A stretch of 64,000 nt of DNA from Bacillota bacterium (GCA_023436225.1 JAEZKA010000084.1:15068-79067); one strand, 5' to 3'. Positions 17,494-27,228 are shown, numbered from the stretch's first letter. Translations and numbers: made by a program. The notes: generated by a model not told the origin, from the sequence alone.

Positions 17494-17648
17494 ATCAGGT
17501 TATATAAATTAATAATTATAATCGATACGGCTTTCCATAGAATGATGTTGGAAAAATGCTGGAAAGTGTTCTATCTGTTGACGAAACATGGAAACAAGAG
17601 TAAAATATCTATTCATAACTAATCTTAGAGAAAGAAAAGGAAATAACC

Positions 17649-19001
17649 ATGTATGAACAGAAGAACCTGGCGAAAGGAAATGTAGCCAAACAACTTATTC
17701 TCTTTGCTATCCCATTTATTATTTCCAACATCATTCAAACCTTATATAGCGTAGCTGATATGGTGATTGTAGGTCAATTTAATGGAACAGCAAGCATGTC
17801 CGGTGTAAATATCGGTGGACAGGTTACCATGATTATTCTGAATGTAGCGGTTGGAATCAGTACAGGTGGAACAATCATGATCGCACAGTCTGTCGGGGCT
17901 GAAAAAACCAATAAACTGCAGAAAATCATTGGTACCCTGCTGTCGACATTAATTATTTCAGCAATCATTTTAACCTTTCTAATGCTGTTACTGAAGGACC
18001 CGATTCTGAGACTGATACATACACCTCAGGAATCCTATGAGGAAGCGAGTACATACCTCATGGTAACTGCATTAGGTACGGTGTTTATCTTCGGATATAA
18101 TGCATTAAGTGCGATCATGCGTGGAATGGGAGACAGTAAAAGTCCCCTTTATTTCGTGGCAATTGCCTGTGCGGCAAATATTATCCTGGACCTGATTTTA
18201 GTCGGAGTATTTGGCCAGGGAGCCTTTGGCGCTGCGATTGCAACGATAATATCACAGGCGCTCAGCATGATTTTATGTGTTATCTATCTTCGCAAAAAGA
18301 AATTTGTATTTGACTTTAAATTCAGTTCCTTCCGAATTGATCTGGAACAGTTTAAGAATATTCTTAAGCTTGGCATTCCGCTTACGATACAGAATCTGAT
18401 CAGTAACCTATCCTTTCTGTTCATGACGGCTTTAGTAAATAACATGGGCGTGACTGCTTCCGCAGCGGTAGGGGCGGTTGGTAAATACAATGGCTTTGCC
18501 ATCCTCCCGGCAATTGCCATGAATGCAGCGGTATCAGCGATGGTGGCACAGAATATCGGAGCTCAGAAAGAGGATAGAGCAATTAAGACGATGCTTACGG
18601 GAATGGGCTTGGCATATGCGATCTCTATTCCGATTTTCATACTCACGACCATTTTTCCACAGGATGTACTGCGTATGTTCTCAGCCGATCCAGAACTGAT
18701 TGCCGTAGGGATTCCGTACCTTCGAATGTTTTCCATTGATTATCTTCTGGTGCCGGTTGCCTTCTGTCTTATCGGCTTCTGTATTGGAACAGGGCATACA
18801 ACCTTTTCCTTATTCACCAACATTATATCGGCAATGTTAATACGTATCCCGATGGCATATTTGCTTAGTGAAGCAGCAGGCCTGGGACTCAGGGGAGTAG
18901 GGCTGGCTGTTCCGTTGAGTACGTTTACAACGATTATTCTTGGCTCATTTTTCTTCTTCTCCGGCCGATGGAAGAGAAGAACGGTCCAGATAGAAGAATA
19001 A
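17649..19001 (+). CDS. MATE-family multidrug efflux transporter
   Basis: This is a 450-residue membrane protein with twelve predicted helices in two similar halves, as in the NorM/DinF branch. Typical sequence includes LYSVADMVIVGQFNGTAS in the first half and AIAMNAAVSAMVAQNIGAQ in the second. MATE proteins export cationic drugs and metabolites using Na+ or H+ gradients. AAAGGAAATAACC precedes the ATG. The gene ends at 19001, six bases before the stop of the convergent AraC gene, with a shared hairpin across both 3' ends. Confidence 0.9.
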   Translation: MYEQKNLAKGNVAKQLILFAIPFIISNIIQTLYSVADMVIVGQFNGTASMSGVNIGGQVTMIILNVAVGISTGGTIMIAQSVGAEKTNKLQKIIGTLLSTLIISAIILTFLMLLLKDPILRLIHTPQESYEEASTYLMVTALGTVFIFGYNALSAIMRGMGDSKSPLYFVAIACAANIILDLILVGVFGQGAFGAAIATIISQALSMILCVIYLRKKKFVFDFKFSSFRIDLEQFKNILKLGIPLTIQNLISNLSFLFMTALVNNMGVTASAAVGAVGKYNGFAILPAIAMNAAVSAMVAQNIGAQKEDRAIKTMLTGMGLAYAISIPIFILTTIFPQDVLRMFSADPELIAVGIPYLRMFSIDYLLVPVAFCLIGFCIGTGHTTFSLFTNIISAMLIRIPMAYLLSEAAGLGLRGVGLAVPLSTFTTIILGSFFFFSGRWKRRTVQIEE

Positions 19002-19021
19002 CCGGATCAGATCCGGTTATT
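18997..19021. terminator. Shared hairpin across the convergent MATE and AraC 3' ends
   Basis: AATAACCGGAT and ATCCGGTTATT form an 11-bp perfect stem that includes both stop codons. T runs are poor on both sides, so bidirectional termination is likely but weakly supported. Confidence 0.5.
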
Positions 19022-19876
19022 GTATAAGGCATATTTTTTTGGGGATAACCCTACCGTCTTTGTAAAAGATTTTAAGAATGTACTATAGTCCAAAAACCCA
19101 CACTGCTCGTAGACTTCATTAACACTGGCCCCCTCACTGAGTAAGGCCTTGGCAATGCTGATTCTGCGGGCAGTTAAATATTTATTGACCGTTGTTCCGG
19201 TCGATTGTTTGAATATGCGGCAGATAAAGGATTTGCTGAGAAAGAAGTTCTCGGCAAGCTGCTGGATTGTAATCGGTTCATTGATATGGGAATTAATATA
19301 CTGAAGGATGTCATTCACCTGCTGATCATACTGACAGGTAAATTGGTTGGTGTCCTCCAGCGCCTGTATACCGGTATTGAATTCTTTATTGAAGAAAACC
19401 ATCAGTTCGGTAAAGGCTAAGCGTTCCAGAATATCTTCCCCATAGCCTGACAGCCCGGTTATTTTATGAATGTAGTACAGGAACCTTTGCTGCCTTTTTT
19501 TATCCAGAGAGATGCGATGACTGAAGCCTGGCTCCCTATGATGGAAGCAGTAATCCAGTTCTGTCTTTTCTGTGGAGAGAGAATGGAGAAAATCCGGATG
19601 TATTGAGATGACAATACGTTCATGCTCGTTCTGGTCGATCTGACTCAGGTAGTGACTTTCATACTGATTAATGAAGAATAAATCTCCTGGTTCAATTTTA
19701 TAGGTCTTATTGTCAATGAGAAACTGCTTACCACCGGAGATGGAGTAATATATCTCATAGCAGTTATGAATGTGCACATTCATTGTCTTTTCTTCAAAGT
19801 AAAGATGTGCGATTGCGAAATATTTATTCGTTATACAAGAATCAATTGCCGCTTTACATGAACTAAATTCCTTCAT
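19007..19876 (-). CDS. AraC-family regulator with cupin domain, divergent from kduI-kduD
   Basis: This is a 289-residue regulator. I take the ATG at 19876 (MKEFSSCKA) because AAAGG lies nine bases upstream; an in-frame ATG six codons earlier has no ribosome binding site. The N-terminal cupin region includes HIHNCYEIYYSISGGKQF and IEPGDLFFINQYESHYLSQ, a sugar-binding fold. The C-terminal DNA-binding domain has TIQQLAENFFLSKSFICRIF and SVNEVYEQCGFLDYSTFLKSF. It lies head-to-head with kduI, so it is probably the activator of late pectin (ketodeoxyuronate) catabolism; this is inferred from position. Confidence 0.88.
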   Translation of the reverse strand: MKEFSSCKAAIDSCITNKYFAIAHLYFEEKTMNVHIHNCYEIYYSISGGKQFLIDNKTYKIEPGDLFFINQYESHYLSQIDQNEHERIVISIHPDFLHSLSTEKTELDYCFHHREPGFSHRISLDKKRQQRFLYYIHKITGLSGYGEDILERLAFTELMVFFNKEFNTGIQALEDTNQFTCQYDQQVNDILQYINSHINEPITIQQLAENFFLSKSFICRIFKQSTGTTVNKYLTARRISIAKALLSEGASVNEVYEQCGFLDYSTFLKSFTKTVGLSPKKYALYNNRI

Positions 19877-20078
19877 ATTCACATGCCTTTCCATTAAGCT
19901 TATCGTGCTTTATATACTGTATTCTAGCATTACTGTTCATTAAATTCAATATTTTTAATAATAAACAGCAAGAAAAAGAAAATATGATATGATAGAATGA
20001 TAGTAAATATCTAACCAAGTAAGAAATTAAAGTACGGTAACTATAAAAATATGAATAGAAAAGGAAGGGGATAACAAT

Positions 20079-20906
20079 ATGGAATTAAGAACAGCAGTAT
20101 CACCAAAGGATGTAAAGCATTATACTACTGAGCAATTACGTGAGGAATTTCTGCTGCAGAATATGTTCGTACCCGGTGAAATCAAGACAGTTTATAGCCA
20201 TATTGATCGTATCATCATAGGTGCTGCGGTGCCGATGACATCATTAACTTTAACGGCCGGAGAAGAAATCAGAGCAAAGTATTTTCTTGAAAGAAGAGAA
20301 ATGGGTATCATTAATATTGGTGGAAGAGGTACCGTAACTATAGATAGTACAGTCTACACAATGGATTATAAGGATGGACTGTATATTGGTATGGGGGCGA
20401 AGGATATCATATTTACAAGTGAAGATGAGAAGAGCCCGGCTCTATTCTACTTTAACAGTGCGCCCGCACATAAGACATATCCTACGGTTCATATCAAGCC
20501 AGAGAACTGCGTGAACGTAGAGCTTGGTTCTCTTGAGACCTGTAATCATAGGGTAATCACAAAGTATATTTTACCCGGACAGGTTGAGAGCTGTCAGCTC
20601 GTTATGGGTATGACCAAGCTGATGCCTGGTAGTGTATGGAATACGATGCCCTGCCATACCCATGACAGAAGGATGGAGGTATATCTCTACTTTGATCTAC
20701 CTGAGGATGCTCTCGTTTTCCATTACATGGGAGAACCTGCTGAGACAAGGCATATTGTAATGAGAAATCGTGAGATGGTAATATCACCAAGCTGGTCCAT
20801 TCATTCCGGCTGCGGAACACAGGCTTATACCTTCATATGGGGCATGGTTGGTGAGAATCAGGATTTTGATGATATGGATGCAATTGCGATGCGGAATATT
20901 AAGTAG
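20079..20906 (+). CDS. kduI: 5-dehydro-4-deoxy-D-glucuronate isomerase
   Basis: This 275-residue enzyme converts 5-keto-4-deoxyuronate, formed from pectin oligogalacturonide ends, to 2,5-diketo-3-deoxygluconate. It is a cupin-fold metalloenzyme, and length is that of the family (about 278). The N-terminus (YTTEQLREEFLLQNMFVPGEI) and the metal-site region with WNTMPCHTHDRRMEVYLYFD (two His and a Glu) are diagnostic. AGGAAGGGGATAAC precedes the ATG. kduD follows 95 bases later, and the two steps are consecutive in the pathway. Confidence 0.94.
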   Translation: MELRTAVSPKDVKHYTTEQLREEFLLQNMFVPGEIKTVYSHIDRIIIGAAVPMTSLTLTAGEEIRAKYFLERREMGIINIGGRGTVTIDSTVYTMDYKDGLYIGMGAKDIIFTSEDEKSPALFYFNSAPAHKTYPTVHIKPENCVNVELGSLETCNHRVITKYILPGQVESCQLVMGMTKLMPGSVWNTMPCHTHDRRMEVYLYFDLPEDALVFHYMGEPAETRHIVMRNREMVISPSWSIHSGCGTQAYTFIWGMVGENQDFDDMDAIAMRNIK

Positions 20907-21001
20907 GCAAAGGGAATAATGAATTCAGAATGCTGAATATATAAAAGTGCTAGTATGTTTAGGATATGAATTGCAGGTTATGAGAAAGATGGGGTATTAT
21001 T

Positions 21002-21799
21002 ATGAATAATATATTAGAACAATTTTCTTTGAAGAATAAAGTAGCATTAATTACCGGAGGCTCCTATGGTATCGGTTTTTCGATTGCTACTGCCTATGCT
21101 CAGGCCGGTGCAACCATCTGTTTTAATGATCTGAATCAGGACATGGTTGACAAGGGGCTGCAGGCTTATGAGGAATTAGGAATTAAAGCGCATGGCTATG
21201 TTTGTGATGTTACGGACGAAGCAGGTGTGAAGGGATTAATAGAGAGGATCACGCAGGAGGTCGGCGTGATTGATATTCTTGTTAATAATGCAGGAATTAT
21301 CAAACGAATCCCGATGACGGAAATGACAGCAGCGGATTTTCGTAAGGTGATCGATGTGGATCTGAATGCGCCGTTTATCGTAGCCAAAACAGTAATCCCC
21401 GGTATGATAAAAAAGGGTCACGGTAAGATTATTAACATCTGTTCCATGATGAGTGAACTAGGGCGTGAGACGGTATCGGCATATGCTGCAGCCAAGGGCG
21501 GTCTTAAGATGTTGACGAAGAATATCGCTTCCGAATACGGTGGTTATAACATTCAGTGTAACGGTATTGGACCGGGATATATTGAGACTCCTCAGACGGC
21601 ACCCCTTCGAATACCGGGAAATCCGTTTAATGAATTCATTATCGCCAAGACTCCTGCAGGAAGATGGGGGAAAACTGAGGATCTTATGGGACCGGCTATC
21701 TTTCTTGCCTCAGATGCATCCGATTTCGTGAACGGTCATATCCTATATGTAGACGGAGGTATCCTGGCTTACATCGGAAAGCAGCCAGCAAACGATTAA
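21002..21799 (+). CDS. kduD: 2-dehydro-3-deoxy-D-gluconate 5-dehydrogenase (short-chain dehydrogenase)
   Basis: This 265-residue NAD-dependent short-chain dehydrogenase acts on 2,5-diketo-3-deoxygluconate, giving 2-keto-3-deoxygluconate. It has the nucleotide motif TGGSYGIG, NNAGIIKR, the catalytic Ser in ICSMMSELG and the YAAAK motif (SAYAAAKGG). The C-terminal VDGGILAYIGKQP resembles KduD. It follows kduI and is probably co-transcribed. KDG kinase and aldolase, needed to finish the pathway, are not in the window. Confidence 0.92.
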   Translation: MNNILEQFSLKNKVALITGGSYGIGFSIATAYAQAGATICFNDLNQDMVDKGLQAYEELGIKAHGYVCDVTDEAGVKGLIERITQEVGVIDILVNNAGIIKRIPMTEMTAADFRKVIDVDLNAPFIVAKTVIPGMIKKGHGKIINICSMMSELGRETVSAYAAAKGGLKMLTKNIASEYGGYNIQCNGIGPGYIETPQTAPLRIPGNPFNEFIIAKTPAGRWGKTEDLMGPAIFLASDASDFVNGHILYVDGGILAYIGKQPAND

Positions 21800-21844
21800 T
21801 ATATGTCAATAGATTATACGAATAACGAGCATTCTAATATAAGT

Positions 21845-21923
21845 AATGCCCCACAATCTCTGAAGTTGCTAAATGACAGGAGGTAATTCCTGAAAATTGG
21901 CTCTATGCGAATTGTGGGGCATT
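21845..21923. terminator. Hairpin between kduD and the convergent AraC gene
   Basis: AATGCCCCACAAT (21845-21857) and ATTGTGGGGCATT (21911-21923) form a perfect 13-bp stem. The 53-nt loop holds a smaller CAGGA/TCCTG hairpin. TTTCTT follows. It can act for both converging transcripts. Confidence 0.6.
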
Positions 21924-21959
21924 TCTTGCGACTAAAATTATGTATTTGGAAAGTCTATA

Positions 21960-22874
21960 TTATAGTACTGAGATTGGATAATAAAGATCGCACTCTGAGT
22001 AATTCTTATTGCATTTGGAATAATGGATGAGCTCAAAGTGGAAATTCTCTTCCAATTGGAAGTCAATAGTCGGCATCCAGGTATCAAATACATACTTCCA
22101 TATAGACTCAAGAGTCTTTGAGGAGATATCCTCCGGGCGATGAGGTCCCATATATGTGAATACTCCGTATTTATGTGCTTTGATAAGCTTTACCTTCATG
22201 TCGGGAGGAATGATACTGTTATCATTCACCTCGATGGAGGGTTGGTAAACCGTATAGCCGGTATTAATGTTCGCAGTAGAAGTAAAACCGATATAGGTAT
22301 CCTTTTCTACCGGATTGAATACTCTATGACGGTGATTATAGAAGAAATCATTACCATGCCGGTTGGCGATCTGGTTGCGGAGATTTTCCTCAATCCCGAC
22401 CTGATATTCTATTCCTGCAATGCGAAAAGCCGGTAGGACCGAGATAGAACGAAAGAAGATCAAACCCTCCCCGGCACAGTTCATAAAATCAGCATTGAAA
22501 CAATCCAGAATTTTCACTGGCATAGGATTGCGTCTCCATTTGGCAGGGGTGGTATCAAAGGTTTCCTTGAATACCCGGTTATAGGTGCGCTCACTACCGA
22601 AAGAATACTTAGAGGAGATATAGTCGATGCTGTATCGATCATTTAGCAGATCAGCAAGGGATAAGGAGATACGTCGTAGCCTTACATATTCCATAAGTCC
22701 GGTGGTAGTTGCACCCTTCCAAATTCGAAGTAAATGAAACTTGGAGATGTTGACATTCTCAGAGATGGTATCCAGATTAATAGGCTCCAGAAGATTATCT
22801 TCAATATATTTAGTTGTATTCTTAATTATTTCCAAAAGGTAATTATCCATTCCATCCATCCATGTCAGTATCAT
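21960..22874 (-). CDS. AraC-family regulator with C-terminal GyrI-like ligand domain
   Basis: This 304-residue protein has its HTH domain at the N-terminus (LDTISENVNISKFHLLRIW, then SIDYISSKYSFGSERTYNRVF) and a GyrI/BmrR-type effector domain in the C-terminal 150 residues (RIAGIEYQVG, KAHKYGVFTYMGPHRPED). This Rob/SoxS-plus-GyrI layout usually binds hydrophobic drugs and controls efflux. The start is uncertain: ATG at 22874 lacks a good ribosome binding site, and MDNYLLEI eight codons later is an alternative. Direct repeats at 22931 and 22963 in its upstream region may be its own operators. Confidence 0.82.
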   Translation of the reverse strand: MILTWMDGMDNYLLEIIKNTTKYIEDNLLEPINLDTISENVNISKFHLLRIWKGATTTGLMEYVRLRRISLSLADLLNDRYSIDYISSKYSFGSERTYNRVFKETFDTTPAKWRRNPMPVKILDCFNADFMNCAGEGLIFFRSISVLPAFRIAGIEYQVGIEENLRNQIANRHGNDFFYNHRHRVFNPVEKDTYIGFTSTANINTGYTVYQPSIEVNDNSIIPPDMKVKLIKAHKYGVFTYMGPHRPEDISSKTLESIWKYVFDTWMPTIDFQLEENFHFELIHYSKCNKNYSECDLYYPISVL

Positions 22875-22930
22875 TATTTGTTTGTTACGTTAAATAAAGT
22901 TGCTCCATTATAGCATAAGAGATATATCTT

Positions 22931-22977
22931 AGCAATTTTTGTCCTTTTTATGGATACTTATCAGCAATTTTTGTCCT
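22931..22977. promoter_or_regulatory. Direct repeats upstream of the AraC/GyrI-like gene
   Basis: AGCAATTTTTGTCCT occurs exactly twice (22931-22945 and 22963-22977), 32 bp apart (three helical turns). This spacing and orientation are typical of tandem AraC-family binding sites. Confidence 0.55.
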
Positions 22978-23136
22978 CAATTCTTAGGGTACCGGTGTAT
23001 AATGATAGAAACATAAATAGAACATACGTTTATCTATAATATTGCTACAAAATGGTAAAAAAATCAATAGTGAATCAGCTTAAATTTGCAAAATAAGGTA
23101 AGGATAGCTGCTTCATTATAAGTTGGGAGGGAGTAT

Positions 23137-24060
23137 ATGGAGAGAATGGAACAGGAGTTGATTAAGCACCGATACCTAGAGGCAACCCAGAGCTTCATTG
23201 ATAAGGTGAAGGAGGATTCGAATGTCATTGCAGTCATTGTAGCCGGGAGTCTTGCTTATTATCAGGTGTGGGAAAAGAGTGACATTGATATGACGCTCAT
23301 CGTACGGGATCAGGTGTTAAAGAATGAATCCTACTGCATAGTAGAGGACGACATTACAATTAATGTTCATCTCATAGTACGCAGCGGTTTTAAGCGATAT
23401 TTGGACAGCCTGCCGGGCGGCTCCTTTGGACATTCTTATTTCTCCAGAGGTCAGATCATGTATTGCACCGATGACAGCCTGATTGAATATTTTGAGGACT
23501 TCAAGCACATGGGTAGTGACGATCAGGCACTCACGGTGTTTATTATTGCCTGTGAGCTGGTGCATCAATGTGATAAGTGTCGAAAATGGCTGACTGTTAA
23601 AAAGGATCCCCTATATGCCCAGTTCTATCTTCTTAAGGCTGCAGATAATATTGCACGAATGGAGGTCTGCCTCCATGGTGAAGCACCCTCCAGAGAAGCG
23701 ATATTGAAGGCCTTTACGTTAAATCCTGACATGATTACTCCCTATTATCAAGGAGCCATGTCTCATCATTACAGCGTGGAAGAGATAGAGGCAGCTATAG
23801 TGAAACTGGAGGGCTATCTGGAACATCACTTGGACATCATTAAGAGGCCGGTGGTGGAGTACATGGCTGATGGAGAGATGAAGACGGTAACGATGATAAC
23901 GAAATACTTCCATACCGATAGTCATTTTATCACAGGTATCTTTGATTTTCTCTGCGAAATGGGTGTTATAGCAAAGGTTTCACAGACTATTCGAATCACC
24001 CCGAAAAGCCGGAAGGCGGTGGAGGAGCTGGCATATCAATATTATCTAGGCTCAGACTAA
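23137..24060 (+). CDS. Nucleotidyltransferase-like protein
   Basis: This is a 307-residue protein. The Pol-beta-type nucleotidyltransferase motif is clear near the N-terminus: VAGSLAYYQVWEKSDIDM, that is GS followed by DxD (Asp48 and Asp50), and a possible third acidic residue in DDITINVHL. The remaining helical half contains QCDKCRKWLTV and a C-terminal stretch resembling a winged helix. Homologues adenylylate drugs or other small molecules, but no specific substrate is recognisable. GGGAGGGAG precedes the ATG. The UvrA-like gene follows 107 bases later on the same strand and is probably co-transcribed, so a shared stress or drug-resistance role is inferred. Confidence 0.65.
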   Translation: MERMEQELIKHRYLEATQSFIDKVKEDSNVIAVIVAGSLAYYQVWEKSDIDMTLIVRDQVLKNESYCIVEDDITINVHLIVRSGFKRYLDSLPGGSFGHSYFSRGQIMYCTDDSLIEYFEDFKHMGSDDQALTVFIIACELVHQCDKCRKWLTVKKDPLYAQFYLLKAADNIARMEVCLHGEAPSREAILKAFTLNPDMITPYYQGAMSHHYSVEEIEAAIVKLEGYLEHHLDIIKRPVVEYMADGEMKTVTMITKYFHTDSHFITGIFDFLCEMGVIAKVSQTIRITPKSRKAVEELAYQYYLGSD

Positions 24061-24078
24061 CAGGAGGGAAGGTATATT

Positions 24079-24204
24079 ATGTTCAGAGTGAAGAAAGAAG
24101 GTCTTCACACGGCAACTTTGTGCACGAGGCCCGAATGTACAGGGACTATGAAAGGGAGGTTATTAGTATGGCGGTCCGTAGCAGTATTGAATTATCAGGA
24201 GTAA
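24079..24204 (+). CDS. Possible 41-aa ORF overlapping the start of the UvrA-like gene
   Basis: ATG at 24079 follows CAGGAGGGAAGG, one of the strongest ribosome binding sites nearby, and opens 41 codons ending at 24204, 37 bases inside the UvrA-like gene in a different frame. No homologue is recognised. It may be a leader that couples translation to the UvrA-like protein, or a chance ORF. Confidence 0.3.
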   Translation: MFRVKKEGLHTATLCTRPECTGTMKGRLLVWRSVAVLNYQE

Positions 24205-27047
24205 AGCAGAACAATCTGAAGAATATATCCCTCGAGATACCGAGAGACAAGCTTACTGTCATCACCGGAGTATCCGGCTCAGGCAAATCCTCACTGGCGT
24301 TTGATGTGATTTACGGTGAGGGACAGCGGAGATTCCTTGACTCGATATCTAATTTTGCCAAAAGCAGAATCAGTCAGTTGAAAAAAGCAAAGGTAGACTA
24401 TATTAAAGGGTTATCTCCTGTTATAGCCATAGAACAGAAGAAGGGGAATAATAATCCCAGGTCTACGGTAGGTACCGTTACCGATATTAATGATTACTTA
24501 AGATTGCTTTATGCTACGGCGGGAGTCGGACGATGCCCAGAATGCGGGCATAAATTGGAGCAATTATCAGCCGCTCAGATTGCAGAGCATATCGCAACCC
24601 TGCCCGTGGGAACGGTGATCGAACTACGTGCCCCGGTCTATAAGATTTACGGCGAGGACTATAATTATACCTTCCAGAGCCTGCGTGATAAGGGGTATAA
24701 GAAGCTATTAGTGGACGGAGAACCCTTTTCTCTTGCTGAGAAGAGGGAACTGGATGAGACAAAGGATTATTATATTGAACTTATCATCGATCGATTTACC
24801 TTGAAAAATGATGCTTATATCCAAATCACCAAATCCATCGAAGCTGCGATGCTGGCTCTGGATGAGGATATATTGATCAAGGTAGAGGTGATTGGAGAGG
24901 TAGAAGCCTCCTTCTATGAAGGCTATGCCTGTCCGAAGCACCATATGTTCTTATGTGATATGCAGCCCTTCCATTTCTCCTTTAACTCCGGAGCAAGTGC
25001 CTGTCATACCTGTCTTGGGGTCGGAATGTCCTATGTAGTGGAACCGAGATTTCTGATTGTAGCTCCGGAGAAGAGCATCAATAAGGGTGCTTTAAAGAAC
25101 ACCGTATACAATGTGAACGGTAAGGACAGCTATCGCACGGTTATGATGTACAGTCTGTCCGAACAGTATGGTTTTAGTCTGGACACTCCCTTCCGAGATC
25201 TTTCGAAGGAGATCCATGATATCATCTTCTACGGTACCAAGGGTGAATTGGTGAAGATGCAGCAGCCGCCGAATTCCGGTAAACGAAATTGGATTGTTGG
25301 CAGGGAGATGCCCTTCTGGGGGTATGTTCATGAGCTGGAGCACTGGTATCGTCAGTATATTCGACGAACCTCAACCACAGAGGCTTTTGAGCCTAGCTTC
25401 ATCAAGGATTGCATGATTGAGAAGATCTGTCCGGAATGTAACGGAGCTCGTCTTAAGAAGCAGAGGCTTGAGGTGACGATAGGGGATACGAATATCGATG
25501 ATTTATGTAGGATGCAGCTGCCCGAACTACTGGAGTTCATAGAAGAGCTGCGTTTCAAGCCGGCTATTATGGATGTGACAAATTCCATTCTATATGAAAT
25601 CAAGACGAGAGTTCAGCTTCTGATTGACATAGGGCTTCATTATATTAATCTTAGCCGGAGGAGCGACAGCATCTCAGGTGGTGAGATGCAGCGTATCAAG
25701 ATGTCGACACAGATCAGTAGTGAGCTGATGGGAATGCTCTATGTGATGGACGAACCGAGTATCGGTCTTCACCCCAGAGATTCCGATCGGGTCATTGAGA
25801 CGATGAAGAAGCTGAGGGATATAGGAAATACGGTAATTGTTGTAGAGCATGATATCGAAACCATAAAAAATGCAGATCACATAATAGAGATCGGCCCCGG
25901 TCCAGGGATTCATGGCGGTAATGTAGTGGCCAGAGGTACGCTACAGGATATTATGAGAGAGAAGACCTCTGTCACCGGTCAATATCTCTCGGGAGCCCTG
26001 CAGATACCGATTCCAAAGAACCGAAGAAACCTGGGTGACAGCTTTTTGTCCATTCAGGGTGCAAGAGAAAACAATCTGAAGAATGTGGACTTGGATATTC
26101 CGCTTGGGGTGTTCCTGTGTGTGACCGGAGTGTCCGGTTCCGGCAAGAGCTCCCTGATTAATGAGATATTATATAAGCAGTTGAAGATAGACAAGACATG
26201 TGCAAGGATTGTGCCGGGAGAGCATGATTTTCTCTTTGGATCAGATCAGATTAACAACGTGATCAACATTGACCAGTCACCTATCGGCAGAAATAGCAAA
26301 TCAAATCCGGCCACCTATATCGGTATCTTTGATAAGATACGTGATATTTTTGCCGCCCAACCGGAGGCTATGGATAAGGGCTATACCGCTCTGGATTTTA
26401 GCTTAACACATGCCAATGGCACCAGATGCGAGCATTCCACCGGTGATGGCATTATTGTAACCAATCTTCAATTTATGGCAGATATTGAGACAATCTGTCC
26501 TATGTGTAAGGGGATGCGCTATAGTGAAGAAGGTCTGGAGATTAAATACCGGGGTAAAAGCATTGCCGAGATATTGGAGATGACAGTCGAGGAAGCACTT
26601 AATTTCTTCAAGGAAGACAATTATCTAAGACATAAGCTCGCTATCATGAACGAGCTGGGTCTTGGATATCTCTGCCTTGGTCAGAGTTCTACTACGTTAT
26701 CCGGTGGTGAGGCACAAAGAGTGAAGTTGGCTTATGAGCTGGCCAAAATTAAGAAAGGCGCACATAACCTATATATCCTGGATGAACCGACAACCGGACT
26801 GCATCTTTTTGATATTGCGAAACTGCTGGAATGTTTAAATAAGCTGGTAGACCAAGGCCATTCCGTTATTGTAATTGAACATCATCTGGATGTTATCAAA
26901 TCAGCGGACTATATTATTGATTTAGGTCCTGAGGGTGGTAGCAAAGGTGGGTATATTGTTGCGGAAGGAACACCGGAACAGGTGGCAAGGGTGTCAGAAT
27001 CATACACTGGTAGATATCTAAAGGAGCTTCTTAATGAGAAGCGCTAG
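24168..27047 (+). CDS. UvrA paralogue (UvrA2-like ABC ATPase)
   Basis: This is a 959-residue protein. ATG at 24168 has GGGAGG at 24154-24159 upstream. It has two ABC ATPase modules, each with Walker A GVSGSGKSS (about residues 31 and 650), signature SGGEMQRI or SGGEAQRV and Walker B near VMDEPSIGLHP and LDEPTTGLHL. The first zinc module has CPECGHKLEQ; the C-terminal zinc module, normally CEAC...CxxC, reads CEHS...CPMC, with one ligand Cys lost. The genuine uvrA lies at 46055 beside uvrB, so this is a second copy. UvrA2 proteins tolerate DNA-binding drugs in some bacteria. Likely role: damage or drug tolerance; mechanism unknown. A terminator follows at 27229. Confidence 0.88.
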   Translation: MAVRSSIELSGVKQNNLKNISLEIPRDKLTVITGVSGSGKSSLAFDVIYGEGQRRFLDSISNFAKSRISQLKKAKVDYIKGLSPVIAIEQKKGNNNPRSTVGTVTDINDYLRLLYATAGVGRCPECGHKLEQLSAAQIAEHIATLPVGTVIELRAPVYKIYGEDYNYTFQSLRDKGYKKLLVDGEPFSLAEKRELDETKDYYIELIIDRFTLKNDAYIQITKSIEAAMLALDEDILIKVEVIGEVEASFYEGYACPKHHMFLCDMQPFHFSFNSGASACHTCLGVGMSYVVEPRFLIVAPEKSINKGALKNTVYNVNGKDSYRTVMMYSLSEQYGFSLDTPFRDLSKEIHDIIFYGTKGELVKMQQPPNSGKRNWIVGREMPFWGYVHELEHWYRQYIRRTSTTEAFEPSFIKDCMIEKICPECNGARLKKQRLEVTIGDTNIDDLCRMQLPELLEFIEELRFKPAIMDVTNSILYEIKTRVQLLIDIGLHYINLSRRSDSISGGEMQRIKMSTQISSELMGMLYVMDEPSIGLHPRDSDRVIETMKKLRDIGNTVIVVEHDIETIKNADHIIEIGPGPGIHGGNVVARGTLQDIMREKTSVTGQYLSGALQIPIPKNRRNLGDSFLSIQGARENNLKNVDLDIPLGVFLCVTGVSGSGKSSLINEILYKQLKIDKTCARIVPGEHDFLFGSDQINNVINIDQSPIGRNSKSNPATYIGIFDKIRDIFAAQPEAMDKGYTALDFSLTHANGTRCEHSTGDGIIVTNLQFMADIETICPMCKGMRYSEEGLEIKYRGKSIAEILEMTVEEALNFFKEDNYLRHKLAIMNELGLGYLCLGQSSTTLSGGEAQRVKLAYELAKIKKGAHNLYILDEPTTGLHLFDIAKLLECLNKLVDQGHSVIVIEHHLDVIKSADYIIDLGPEGGSKGGYIVAEGTPEQVARVSESYTGRYLKELLNEKR

Positions 27048-27228
27048 TAAAGAGGAGATATAAAGATATTATAGAAAAATTATGAATATGAATTGGATTA
27101 ATAAAAGCTTACAATGGCTTATATTAATATAGGAAACAAAGATTCGAAAGAAACTTTTGTTTCTGGTAAGTGTTCCATATCGGATGACTTACATAATGGG
27201 TAATAGGAATAAAATAGAGCAGAAAAGA

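Noticed and set aside
24168..27047. The UvrA paralogue as the housekeeping uvrA
   Set aside because: The uvrA at 46055 follows uvrB and has intact zinc modules, while this copy has lost a zinc ligand.
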